DNA of 59,902 nt, taken from Planctomycetota bacterium (lineage in GTDB: Bacteria > Planctomycetota > UBA1135 > GCA-002686595). Made by a program: the position numbers and the translations under genes. Shown piece after piece: positions 17,370-25,560 of the stretch; positions within the stretch are counted from its first letter, which is position 1; each line of letters begins with the position of its first letter. The notes under the pieces were generated by a model. It made no database searches. It was not told where the DNA came from and was given only the letters and a program-made list of their open reading frames with translations. Location of the stretch: NCBI GenBank assembly GCA_016872795.1, contig VGYZ01000014.1, forward strand, positions 1 through 59,902. The letters are read 5' to 3'.

Positions 17370-17675
17370 ATGGCTGAGCCCATGTCCTCCCAGCCCGTAC
17401 CGCGCGAACCGTGGGCGCAGCGTTTCGAGCTGCAGTCCGCGGGCGCGTCGGCGCTGTGCACGCTGCTCGGCGTCTGGCTCTCGAGCACGGAGTCGGGCGC
17501 GCCGATCGGTGCCTTCGCCCTGCGCGGCGCCTATGTCTGGGCCCTGATCTCGATGCTGCTCGGGTTGCTGTTCGCGATCCTCCGCGCGCGCGACGGCTCG
17601 GGCGCCGCCTCGGGTTGGGTTGCGCTCGTCCTCGGCGCGGCGACCTTCGCCTACCACCTCACGCTTCCGTCCTGA
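17370..17675 (+). CDS. Small membrane protein of unknown function
   Basis: 101 aa (97 if the ATG at 17382 is used). Three hydrophobic segments: about 30-48 (ASALCTLLGVWLSS), 57-75 (YVWALISMLLGLLFAIL) and 82-99 (WVALVLGAATFAYHLTL). No motif recognised. It ends 17 nt before the aldehyde dehydrogenase gene in the same direction and may be cotranscribed. It shares a 130-bp divergent region with the SDR gene. Confidence 0.6.
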   Translation: MAEPMSSQPVPREPWAQRFELQSAGASALCTLLGVWLSSTESGAPIGAFALRGAYVWALISMLLGLLFAILRARDGSGAASGWVALVLGAATFAYHLTLPS

Positions 17676-17692
17676 ACTTCCCGGAACTCACG

Positions 17693-19255
17693 ATGCAGAC
17701 CCTCACCAGCTACATCCAAGGCCGCTGGCACACCGGCAGCGGAGCGAGCGTCACGCTCTACAACCCGACGACGGAAGCGGCGCTGGCGCAGGCCTCGAGC
17801 GCCGGCATCGACTTCAAGGGCGTGCTCGAGCACGCGCGCGCCAAGGGCGGTCCCGCGCTGCGCGCCATGACCTACGCCCAGCGCGGCGCGCTGCTCGATG
17901 CGCTCTCGAAGGCGATCCATGCGCACCGCGACGAGCTGATCGAGCTCTCGATCCAGAACGCCGGCACGCCGCGCAGCGACGCAAAGTTCGACATCGACGG
18001 CGCCATCGGCACGCTCGCGTTCTACGGCCGGCTCGGTCAGGAACTCGGCGCGCGCACATTCCTCTATGACGGCCCGGGTGTGCAGCTCGGTCGCACCGCG
18101 CGCTTCTGGGGCGAGCATGTGCTCGTCGCGCGCCCCGGCGTCGCCGTGCACATCAACGCCTTCAACTTCCCCGCCTGGAACATGATGGAGAAGGCGGCCT
18201 GCGCGCTGCTCGCGGGCACGCCGGTGGTCGAGAAGCCGGGCACGCCGACGGCGCTCGTCGCCTGGCGCATCGCGCAGCTCTGCATCGCTTCCGGCGCGCT
18301 GCCGGAAGGTGCGTTCCAGTTCATCGCGGGCTCGGTCGGCGATCTGCTCGACCACATGGGACCGCAGGACAGCCTCGCGTTCACCGGCTCGAGCGGCACG
18401 GCGGCGAAGCTGCGCGGCCACGCCAACCTCGTACGCCGCAACGTGCGCGTGAACTTCGAGGCCGACTCGCTCAACGCGGCCGTGCTCGCGCCGGACGTCG
18501 GGGCGGGCAGCGACACATTCAATCTGTTCGTCGCCAATGTGGCGCTCGACATGACGCAGAAGTCGGGCCAGAAGTGCACGGCTGTGCGTCGCGTGTTCGT
18601 GCCGAAGGAGCGCGTCGACGAGCTCACGGCGGAGATCGTCGCGGCCGCCAACGCGGTCAAGCTCGGCGATCCGTCGGACGCCGCGGTGCGCATGGGACCG
18701 CTGGCGAGCGCGGACCAGCTGCGGGATGTGCGGGCAGGCATCGAGCGGCTCGCGAAGCACGGACGCGTCGCGACCGGCGGCGCGGGCGCGATCCGCGAGC
18801 GCGGCTACTTCGTCGCGCCGACGGTGCTCGTCGCCGCGGACGGCCGCCATCCGGCCTTCCACGCCGAAGAGGTCTTCGGCCCATGCGCCGTGATCCTGCC
18901 GTACTCGGGGGATGCGCGCGAGGCGGCGGAGCTCGTCGCGCTCGGCGGCGGCAGCCTCGTGACCAGCGTCTACTCGAACGACCAGGCCTTCCTCGAGACC
19001 GCGGGCCTCGCGATCGGCGCTTGGTCCGGCCGCGTGTGGCTCGGCAGCGACAAGATGGCCGAGCAGTCGCTCGCGCCGGGCATGGTGCTGCCGCAGATGA
19101 TCCACGGCGGCCCCGGTCGCGCCGGCGGGGGCGAGGAACTCGGCGGCCTGCGCGGGCTTTCCTTCTATCTGCAGCGCGTCGCGCTGCAGGGCTTCAAGGG
19201 CGTGATCGCGCCCGACTCCCTCTGCGCGCAGAAGAACGCCGCTCCGACGGCCTGA
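17693..19255 (+). CDS. PaaZ/BoxD-like aldehyde dehydrogenase (CoA-semialdehyde type)
   Basis: 520 aa. ALDH core with INAFNFPAWNMMEKAACALLAGTPVVEKPGTPTAL (in segments near 150-190), the catalytic Glu in NFEADSLN, catalytic Cys in SGQKCTAVRRVFVP and the C-terminal HGGPGRAGGGEELGG segment. These are hallmarks of the PaaZ N-terminal domain and of BoxD (3,4-dehydroadipyl-CoA semialdehyde dehydrogenase). It lacks the C-terminal MaoC hydratase domain of PaaZ, so length favours the BoxD type. No box or paa genes are nearby, so an aromatic-degradation role is tentative. ATG at 17693. Confidence 0.85.
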   Translation: MQTLTSYIQGRWHTGSGASVTLYNPTTEAALAQASSAGIDFKGVLEHARAKGGPALRAMTYAQRGALLDALSKAIHAHRDELIELSIQNAGTPRSDAKFDIDGAIGTLAFYGRLGQELGARTFLYDGPGVQLGRTARFWGEHVLVARPGVAVHINAFNFPAWNMMEKAACALLAGTPVVEKPGTPTALVAWRIAQLCIASGALPEGAFQFIAGSVGDLLDHMGPQDSLAFTGSSGTAAKLRGHANLVRRNVRVNFEADSLNAAVLAPDVGAGSDTFNLFVANVALDMTQKSGQKCTAVRRVFVPKERVDELTAEIVAAANAVKLGDPSDAAVRMGPLASADQLRDVRAGIERLAKHGRVATGGAGAIRERGYFVAPTVLVAADGRHPAFHAEEVFGPCAVILPYSGDAREAAELVALGGGSLVTSVYSNDQAFLETAGLAIGAWSGRVWLGSDKMAEQSLAPGMVLPQMIHGGPGRAGGGEELGGLRGLSFYLQRVALQGFKGVIAPDSLCAQKNAAPTA

Positions 19256-19322
19256 GAGTTTCGCGCACGGCCGCGCCTTGCACGCCGAGCCGCTGCGTCC
19301 GGCGCAGCACCGGGCCGGCGAC

Positions 19323-20627
19323 TCAGGTGTTCTTCGGGGGCGTCGTCGGCGGAGTCGCCGGAGTCGGAGTCGGAGTCGTTGTCGGGGGCGTGCGCGGACC
19401 GCTGGCTGGGCGGTAGCGCGACCGGTTCTCTTCCCACCACGCGAGCCACGCGCGGTTGGTGTCGCCCGGATGGGCACCGGTCAGTTGCCCGAGCGCGGTG
19501 CGCAGCTTGCGGCTCTCGACCGCGACCGTCATTTCGGACACGCCGATCACGCGCACATCGAGCACCGCGCCTTCGACGAGCGTGTTGACCTGCGGGTCGG
19601 CGACGGCGGCGCCCTGCGCGACCTCGACATCGAAGTCCTGGATGTAGGCGAACTGCTTGCCGACGAAGATGTGCGACGCGGGCGCCTTCCATGCCCCTCC
19701 GCCGCCGGGTGCGCTCGCGAGTGCCCCGAGGCGCGCGACGAGCGGCTCGATCGCGGCGGGATAGTTCATCACGCCGAGCGCGGAGATCGCGTTCTCGCGC
19801 ACGGCCGCAGAACGCGAGCCCAGCGCGCGCAGCACCGGCAGCGTCAGCGCCTCGTCGTGGGCATCGCGCAGCGCGAGCGAGCACTCCTTGCGCACCTGTG
19901 CCGAGCCGTCGAGCACCGCGCGCGTGACGAGCGCCTTCACTGCGCTGCCTGCGCCGGTGCGTCGCAGCCCCAGCGCCGCCAAGGCGCGGATGCGCGGCGA
20001 GTGCGAGTCGAGCGAGCGCAGCAGCGCGGCATGGAGCCGTTCCTGCTCCGGCCGACGGGCGAGCGCGCTCAGCGCGAGCTCCTGCAGCGCACGTGGAGCG
20101 GAGGCGGCCAGTCGGAGCGCGTCGATCGGATCAGGTTCCTCCGCGCCGGGTACGAGCAGCGCCTGCTGATAGGCGGCGAGGAGGGCGAGTGCCTCGGGCT
20201 GGTCGGGATCGGCCTCGAGCACGAGCTCGAGCTGCTGCAGGCTCTCCGCGAGCAGGCCTTCGCGCGCCATCCAGCCGGCGTAGGGGACGCGCGTCGCGCA
20301 CTGGCGTCGATCGACATGGCGTCCGAGCTCGCGCATCTTGGCGAGCACGACTCGTTCGAGCTCCACGCGCACGACGGCGTCAGGCTCGAGTCGCTGCCAC
20401 TCCTTGCCGCGCTGGATTTCCCACGCGCCATCGACTTCGCGCGCCTTCGCACGCACGGTGCCGCCGCCCCGCAGGTGCAAGATGCGGTTCAACTCCGCCG
20501 CAGCCGGAGCTTCGTCCGCCGCGGGTGCCGCTTGAGAGAGCGCGGATCCGTCTGGCGCGAGCAGCAACGAGAGGAACAGCGTCCGCAAGGTGATCCGTCC
20601 TTGACCGAGGAGGTGCCTCCATTTCAC
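19323..20627 (-). CDS. HEAT-repeat protein with a grafted secretin segment and Pro/Thr tail
   Basis: 434 aa from GTG at 20627, with a signal-like N-terminus (LRTLFLSLLLAPDGSALS). After a small beta-type region (residues 45-75) and a helical stretch come HEAT-like repeats, about 165-310 (SPRIRALAALGLRRTG, SAQVRKECSLALRDAH, SAAVRENAISALGVMN). From residue 328 (YIQDFDVEVAQ...EGAVLDVR) the sequence matches the C-terminal domain of the secretins encoded at 46.7 and 56.4 kb: 26 of 32 residues equal the former. The end is a Pro/Thr tail. It starts 5 nt after comEC's stop in the same operon. Role unknown; probably periplasmic. Confidence 0.78.
   Translation of the reverse strand: MKWRHLLGQGRITLRTLFLSLLLAPDGSALSQAAPAADEAPAAAELNRILHLRGGGTVRAKAREVDGAWEIQRGKEWQRLEPDAVVRVELERVVLAKMRELGRHVDRRQCATRVPYAGWMAREGLLAESLQQLELVLEADPDQPEALALLAAYQQALLVPGAEEPDPIDALRLAASAPRALQELALSALARRPEQERLHAALLRSLDSHSPRIRALAALGLRRTGAGSAVKALVTRAVLDGSAQVRKECSLALRDAHDEALTLPVLRALGSRSAAVRENAISALGVMNYPAAIEPLVARLGALASAPGGGGAWKAPASHIFVGKQFAYIQDFDVEVAQGAAVADPQVNTLVEGAVLDVRVIGVSEMTVAVESRKLRTALGQLTGAHPGDTNRAWLAWWEENRSRYRPASGPRTPPTTTPTPTPATPPTTPPKNT
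19351..19377 (+). repeat. Hexamer repeat in the Pro/Thr-coding tail
   Basis: Four GGAGTC copies, three of them tandem (19360-19377). On the coding (minus) strand they encode part of the TPTPTP-type C-terminal tail of the HEAT protein. Confidence 0.75.
19540..19650 (-). repeat. DNA segment shared with the secretin gene at 47.1-47.2 kb
   Basis: Positions 19624-19649 equal 47184-47209 in all 26 bases, and 19590-19607 equal 47150-47167 in all 18; the offset between the two blocks is the same (34 nt) in both places. The surrounding ~100 bp align without gaps. This is sequence-level evidence for duplication or gene conversion between the two genes. Confidence 0.85.
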
Positions 20628-20632
20628 CCGGA

Positions 20633-23062
20633 CTAGCTTCGGACTGCGAGGGGGTTGTCGGATGCACGCGCGCTCTCTCCGCGGGGGCGTGGCTTGAACC
20701 CTCGGCGCGGCTTGTGCTGCCCAAGGCGCAGGGGGCCGTTGCGGCTGGTGCTGCGCCACGGGATTCCGCGCCGTTCCAGCTCTCGCTCGACGCCGCCCGT
20801 CCCCGAGGCGCTGATCCAGACCTCGCGCGGGCGTGCACGCTCGAGCAGCGTGGTCGTCCACGGTCCCGGATCGCCATGGTGGGGCCACAGCAGCACATCG
20901 ACCGGTCCGCGCAGCGCCTCCGCATCCAGCTGAGCTTGCAGGCCGTGTTCCACGGCATCGCCATGCAGCTGCACGCGTGCGTCCCCGAGCTGGGCGACGA
21001 GCGTACGCGAGCCTTCGTTGTCTTCGCTCTCGCACCCGCGCGCGAGCTGCCAGCGTGCCAGCGGCTCGGCCGCGAACTCGAGCGCACTGCAGGCTCCGCG
21101 CGGATCCGCTCCGCGGCGGACATGGGGATCGAGGCCCTCGGGCAGGGGCGCTCCGAGCCACTCGACGATCGCGTAGCGCCTTGAGATCCAGCCGAGCGCC
21201 TCGGCGTGGTCGCTGTCGGAGTGCGAGAGCACCACCGCGATCTCGCGCGCGTCGGCCGCCGCGAGCAGCGGTCCGAGGGCGGAGCTCGCGACGCGGCTGC
21301 GATCGCGGGAGCCGGCATCGAAGATCCACACGGGCCCGCTCGGTCCGCGCAGCACGACACAGGTTCCGTGTCCGACATCGAGCGCATCGATGACCCAGTC
21401 GCGCGGGCGCACCGTCCACGGCAGGAGCAGCAGGCCCCACAGCACCATCCCGGCGCGCGCCGCGAGCGTGCGCGATGTCCTTCTCGTCCAGCCGTAGGCG
21501 AGCAAGCCCGTCGCGAGCGCGAGCAGGAGGAGCGGTCGCGGCGGGAGCACGCAGGGCGTCCCCGGCAACGAGTCCGCGAACTCAAGCAGCCCGACGAACC
21601 ACTGCGCTGGAACATCGAACAACGCACCCGGCACGAGCGAGGGCACGAGGATCGCGGCCCAGCCCACGACGAGCAGCCAGGTGACGAGCGGCGTCGTGAT
21701 CGCCGTCGCCAGCACGCCGATCGGAGCCCATTCTCCGAAGGTGGACCAGCACAGCGGCAGGGTGACGAGCACGGCCGCCAACGCAGCGGCCAGCGCCGAG
21801 CGCGTTGCACGCGCAGCCACGCTGGCCAGCGCACGTCGTGCCGATGTGGGGCCGAGCTCGACGCGCAGCGGCGCTCGCGGCAAGGCGCGCCGGATCGGAC
21901 CCGTGAGCAGCACGAGTCCGAGGGTGGCGAGATAGGAGAGCAGCAGGGAGACGCTGAACAGCGCATCGAGATCCAGCGCTGCTTCGACGAGCAGCGCGAG
22001 TGCCAGCAGCGAGAGCGTGTCGGCGCGGCGCGGCTCGTCCTGCGCGCGAGCACACAGTGGCGCTGCGAGCGTGAGTGCGAGCGCGACGGCCGCGCGCCGC
22101 ACGGGCGCGGCTCCTCCCGTCACGGCGGCAAACAGCGCGAGCGCGACGCTGGCGCTCAAGACCAGCACCGTGCGTCGCTTCCTGCCGCCGCCGATCCAAG
22201 GCGCGATCAGGACGGCGGCCAGAAGGCTCACATGCATGCCGCTCACGGCGAGCACATGCCGCATGCCGGTGTGGGAGAATGTGTCCGCGAGCTTTGGTTC
22301 GAGGCGTTCCGTCGCGCCGTACAGGAGCGCATGCGCCAGCGCCCTCGGCTGGCCCTCCGCGAAGCGCACGCAGCGCCGCGCCACGAACTCGCGCAGGTCG
22401 CTGACCCACGCCGTTCCGCGCTCCCATGCCGGCGCCAGGGCGAGCCGCTCGACTTCGTCCGGTCGAGCGCTCCACTGGAGGTGCGCGCGCGCGTCGAAGG
22501 GCGCGTGGGGCGGTCGCACGGGGCCGCGGGCCTCGCGCCGCGGCCGGTCGTTGGGTCGAACGCGCAACCACTCGCCGCGCGTCGCGCTGCCGCGCTCCAG
22601 CTCGAGCCACACCGGCCCCTCTCCGGGAGCGTGCAGCTTGCCCAGCTCTCCGCGCCGTGTGCGTCGAAGCGGCTCCCAGCGACCCTCCAGCGTCGCAAGC
22701 GGCGCCGAGAGGGAGGCCTCGATCCAAGGCTCCTCCCGCGCGACCTCGCGCCCACGCCAGCTCAGCGCCACCGAGGCCAGTGCGAGCGCTGCGAGCATTC
22801 CGAGCCGGGTGGCGCGCCGCAGGACCGATGAGCCGATGTGCACCCCTCGCACATCCAGCCCGGCGGCGAGCTCGAGCGCGCACCACGCGCCGAACACGCC
22901 CGCGAGCAGCGCCGCGAGAGCCAGTGCCTCGGGTCGCCAAGCCGCTCCGAGCCACGCCCCCGTCAGCACGGAGAGCGCCGCGGCCACCAGCGGTCGGCTC
23001 GCAGGTCTGGGAACCGTCTCCGCTCGGCGTTCCTCGTCCAGACTCGCGTTCGAGAGCTTCAA
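20633..23062 (-). CDS. comEC: ComEC/Rec2 DNA-uptake channel
   Basis: 809 aa. N-terminal TMs with a DUF4131/OB-like region (residues 25-200), the competence domain with about ten TMs, whose family signature THTGMRHVLAVSGMHVSLL appears here as SHTGMRHVLAVSGMHV near residue 270, and a C-terminal metallo-beta-lactamase-like domain (560-790) with LDVGHGTCVVL, FDAGS, HSDSDHAE and LLWPHHGD. It should carry single-stranded DNA across the inner membrane. The frame's 5' end offers a TTG at 23062 as start; no ATG lies close to the conserved N-terminus, so the start is uncertain. Confidence 0.93.
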   Translation of the reverse strand: MKLSNASLDEERRAETVPRPASRPLVAAALSVLTGAWLGAAWRPEALALAALLAGVFGAWCALELAAGLDVRGVHIGSSVLRRATRLGMLAALALASVALSWRGREVAREEPWIEASLSAPLATLEGRWEPLRRTRRGELGKLHAPGEGPVWLELERGSATRGEWLRVRPNDRPRREARGPVRPPHAPFDARAHLQWSARPDEVERLALAPAWERGTAWVSDLREFVARRCVRFAEGQPRALAHALLYGATERLEPKLADTFSHTGMRHVLAVSGMHVSLLAAVLIAPWIGGGRKRRTVLVLSASVALALFAAVTGGAAPVRRAAVALALTLAAPLCARAQDEPRRADTLSLLALALLVEAALDLDALFSVSLLLSYLATLGLVLLTGPIRRALPRAPLRVELGPTSARRALASVAARATRSALAAALAAVLVTLPLCWSTFGEWAPIGVLATAITTPLVTWLLVVGWAAILVPSLVPGALFDVPAQWFVGLLEFADSLPGTPCVLPPRPLLLLALATGLLAYGWTRRTSRTLAARAGMVLWGLLLLPWTVRPRDWVIDALDVGHGTCVVLRGPSGPVWIFDAGSRDRSRVASSALGPLLAAADAREIAVVLSHSDSDHAEALGWISRRYAIVEWLGAPLPEGLDPHVRRGADPRGACSALEFAAEPLARWQLARGCESEDNEGSRTLVAQLGDARVQLHGDAVEHGLQAQLDAEALRGPVDVLLWPHHGDPGPWTTTLLERARPREVWISASGTGGVERELERRGIPWRSTSRNGPLRLGQHKPRRGFKPRPRGESARASDNPLAVRS

Positions 23063-23204
23063 CGAGCGCCCGTCGCTCGGGTTTCGTGCTGGTCGCGCCC
23101 AATTCCCCGAGATCGTCCCGTGCCACGCGCACGCCCCCCGCGCCTCCCTCCGCCGCGCCTGTGAGCGGGAGCGCCCGCGCGCGGGTTGCTAGCATTCGGG
23201 TCGC

Positions 23205-23699
23205 ATGTCCGCCCCTCGACACGCACTCTTTCCGGGCAGCTTCGACCCCGTCACGCTCGGCCATCTCGACATCGTCCGCCGCGCCGCCGCCCTGTTCGGC
23301 CGCGTGACGATCGCGGTGGCGAGCAACTCCTCGAAGCGCGAGCTCCTGCCGATCGAGCGCCGTCTCGCTCTCCTGCGCGAGGTCACCGCCGACATCGCCG
23401 GTGTCGCGGTGGCGCGCGTCGACGGCCTGACGGTCGACGCTTGTCGCACGCTGGGAGCCAGCGTGATCGTGCGCGGCTTGCGCAACTCGAACGACTTCGA
23501 GTACGAGTCCCAGCTGGCGCTCTCCAACAGCGCGCTGGCTCCAGAGCTCGAGACCGTGTTCCTTCCGTCCGCACCCCTGCACGCCCATATCTCCAGCACG
23601 CTCGTGCGGCAAGTGGCGGAACTGGGCGGGCAGGTCGAGCTGTTCGTCCCCGCACTCGTCGCGCGCGCCCTGCGCGAGCGCCCGACCGGCGCCAAGTAG
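23205..23699 (+). CDS. coaD: Phosphopantetheine adenylyltransferase
   Basis: 164 aa, normal length. Nucleotidyltransferase motif GSFDPVTLGH (residues 11-20), VRGLRNSNDFEYE near 87-99 and ISSTLVR near 128-134. It makes dephospho-CoA from 4'-phosphopantetheine and ATP, the penultimate step of CoA synthesis. ATG at 23205; divergent from comEC over 142 bp. ridA follows 18 nt later. Confidence 0.96.
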   Translation: MSAPRHALFPGSFDPVTLGHLDIVRRAAALFGRVTIAVASNSSKRELLPIERRLALLREVTADIAGVAVARVDGLTVDACRTLGASVIVRGLRNSNDFEYESQLALSNSALAPELETVFLPSAPLHAHISSTLVRQVAELGGQVELFVPALVARALRERPTGAK

Positions 23700-23717
23700 C
23701 CCCCCTCGAGAACTACC

Positions 23718-24104
23718 ATGAGCGATCGACGCATCGTCGCGACCGAAGTCGCCCCCAAGGCGATCGGACCCTACAGCCAAGCCGTCGTCGCCGCCGGGCT
23801 CGTGCACTGCTCCGGCCAAGTCGCGCTCGATCCCGCCACGGGTGCGTTCCAAGGCGGCGACATCACGGCGCAGACCGAGCGCGTGCTGCAGAACCTCGGT
23901 GCCGTGCTCGCCGCGGCGGGCAGCAGTCTCGCGCAGGTCGTGAAGTGCAATGTCTACCTGACGACGATGGAGCACTTCGGGCCGATGAACGAGGTCTACG
24001 CGCGCCACTTCCCGCAGGGCGCTGCTCCGGCGCGCGCGACGGTCGCGGTCGCCGGCCTGCCGCGGGGAGCACTGGTCGAGATCGACTGCGTGGCGCTCGC
24101 CTAG
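23718..24104 (+). CDS. ridA: RidA-family enamine/imine deaminase
   Basis: 128 aa. Typical RidA: IGPYSQAV, SGQVALDP, LGAVLAAAGSSLAQVVKCNVYL, and APARATVAV with the catalytic Arg near residue 106, then LVEIDCVA. It hydrolyses reactive 2-aminoacrylate from PLP enzymes. It sits 18 nt behind coaD, and a palindromic hairpin follows directly after the stop. Confidence 0.95.
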   Translation: MSDRRIVATEVAPKAIGPYSQAVVAAGLVHCSGQVALDPATGAFQGGDITAQTERVLQNLGAVLAAAGSSLAQVVKCNVYLTTMEHFGPMNEVYARHFPQGAAPARATVAVAGLPRGALVEIDCVALA

Positions 24105-24120
24105 GGCGCTCGCGAGCGCC
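24105..24120 (+). terminator. Perfect 16-bp palindromic hairpin after ridA
   Basis: GGCGCTCGCGAGCGCC starts at the base after the ridA TAG: stem GGCGCT/AGCGCC, loop CGCG. No U-run. It lies 15 nt before the MBOAT ATG, so it may terminate, attenuate or shield the downstream start. Confidence 0.5.
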
Positions 24121-24135
24121 GCCGCGCGGCCCGCC

Positions 24136-25560
24136 ATGCTGTTCAGCTCCCCGACGTTCCTGTTCCTGTTCCTGCCGGTCGCGCTGGCGCTCGGCCTCGC
24201 GCTGCCGCGCGCGCTGCGGAACTCGGCGCTGTTTCTTGCGAGTCTGCTGTTCTACGCCTGGGGCGAGCCGCGCGTCGCGCTCGTCATGCTCGCCTCGATC
24301 GCGGTCAACTGGGCGCTGGCGCTGTGGGTCGAGGCGCGCGGGCCGCGCGCGCGTGCGCCGGTCGCGATCGCACTGGTCTTCAACCTCGGGCTGCTCGGCT
24401 TCTACAAGTACTGGAACTTCCTCTGGGACAACCTCGCGGCGCTGGGGCTCTCCGTTCCAACGCTCGGCGCCGTCAGCGTCTCGCTGCCGATCGGCATCTC
24501 GTTCTTCACATTCCAGGCGCTCTCCTATGTGATCGATGTGCAGCGTGGGCAAGCGCGTGCACGGCGCAATCCGCTCGACTTCGGCCTCTACATCGCGCTC
24601 TTTCCGCAGCTGATCGCCGGTCCCATCGTGCGCTACCGCGATGTGGCCGGACAAATTGCCGAGCGCTCGCTCTCGAACGCCAAGTTCGCCTCCGGCGTGC
24701 GCCGCTTCGCGATCGGCTTGGGCAAGAAGATGCTCATCGCGAACACCTGCGCGGAGGCGGCAAAGTCCATCTTCGGTCTCGACACGGCGAGCCTCGATGC
24801 CGGCACCGCGTGGCTCGGCGCGCTGTGCTACACGGCCCAGATCTACTTCGACTTCTCGGGCTACAGCGACATGGCGATCGGCCTCGGTCGCATGCTCGGC
24901 TTCGAATTTCTAGAGAACTTCGACTTCCCATACATCGCGCGCAGCGTGACCGAGTTCTGGCGGCGCTGGCACATCTCGCTCTCGAGCTGGTTCCGCGACT
25001 ACCTCTACATTCCGCTGGGCGGCAATCGCGGCGGCCGCGCGCGCACGTATTTCAACCTGTTCGCCGTGTTCTTCCTGTGCGGCCTGTGGCACGGCGCCAA
25101 GTGGAATTTCGTGGCGTGGGGACTGTTCCATGGAGCGTTTCTCGTGCTCGAGCGCATCGTGCGCGGAGATGCGCGCGGGCGCGCGAGCTGGCTCGGCTGG
25201 CCGTATGCATTCGTGGTCGTGGTCTGTGGCTGGGTGCTCTTCAACGCGTCCTCGCTCGAGCATGCGCTCGGGTTCCTGAAGGCGATGTTTGGACTCGGAT
25301 CGGGCGACGGGCGCGCCGTGCACGCGGGCCTGTACCTCGAGCCGCTGCTCGCGACGACGCTCGCCGCCGCGGCGCTGGGCTCGACGCCGTGGCTCCCGGC
25401 GCTGCAGCGCTGGCGCGAGCGCCGCCGGGCGAGGGGCGATGACGAACTCGAACGCGGGCTCGAAGTCGCCGCCGTCGCGCTGCCGATGCTGCTACTCGTG
25501 CTGTCCGCCGCGCGGCTCTCGGCGGGCACCTTCAACCCCTTCATCTACTTCCGCTTCTGA
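24136..25560 (+). CDS. MBOAT-family O-acyltransferase (AlgI/DltB/PatA-like)
   Basis: 474 aa, 10-12 TMs. Conserved blocks: FFTFQALSYVID, FPQLIAGPIVRY, YFDFSGYSDMAIGLGRMLG, ENFDFPYIARSVTEFWRRWHISLSSWFRDYLYIPLGG in segments, and the catalytic His in LWHGAKWNFVAWGLFHG (near residue 325). AlgI-type proteins pass acyl groups across the inner membrane to a periplasmic AlgJ/AlgX-type enzyme. The AlgJ-like gene follows with TGATG overlap, so the two work as a pair in acetylating an exopolysaccharide or cell-surface glycan. Confidence 0.93.
   Translation: MLFSSPTFLFLFLPVALALGLALPRALRNSALFLASLLFYAWGEPRVALVMLASIAVNWALALWVEARGPRARAPVAIALVFNLGLLGFYKYWNFLWDNLAALGLSVPTLGAVSVSLPIGISFFTFQALSYVIDVQRGQARARRNPLDFGLYIALFPQLIAGPIVRYRDVAGQIAERSLSNAKFASGVRRFAIGLGKKMLIANTCAEAAKSIFGLDTASLDAGTAWLGALCYTAQIYFDFSGYSDMAIGLGRMLGFEFLENFDFPYIARSVTEFWRRWHISLSSWFRDYLYIPLGGNRGGRARTYFNLFAVFFLCGLWHGAKWNFVAWGLFHGAFLVLERIVRGDARGRASWLGWPYAFVVVVCGWVLFNASSLEHALGFLKAMFGLGSGDGRAVHAGLYLEPLLATTLAAAALGSTPWLPALQRWRERRRARGDDELERGLEVAAVALPMLLLVLSAARLSAGTFNPFIYFRF

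Noticed and set aside
19256-19322. Possible terminator between the aldehyde dehydrogenase and HEAT genes
   Set aside because: Only 5-bp CCGGC/GCCGG pairings with long loops; too weak to claim.
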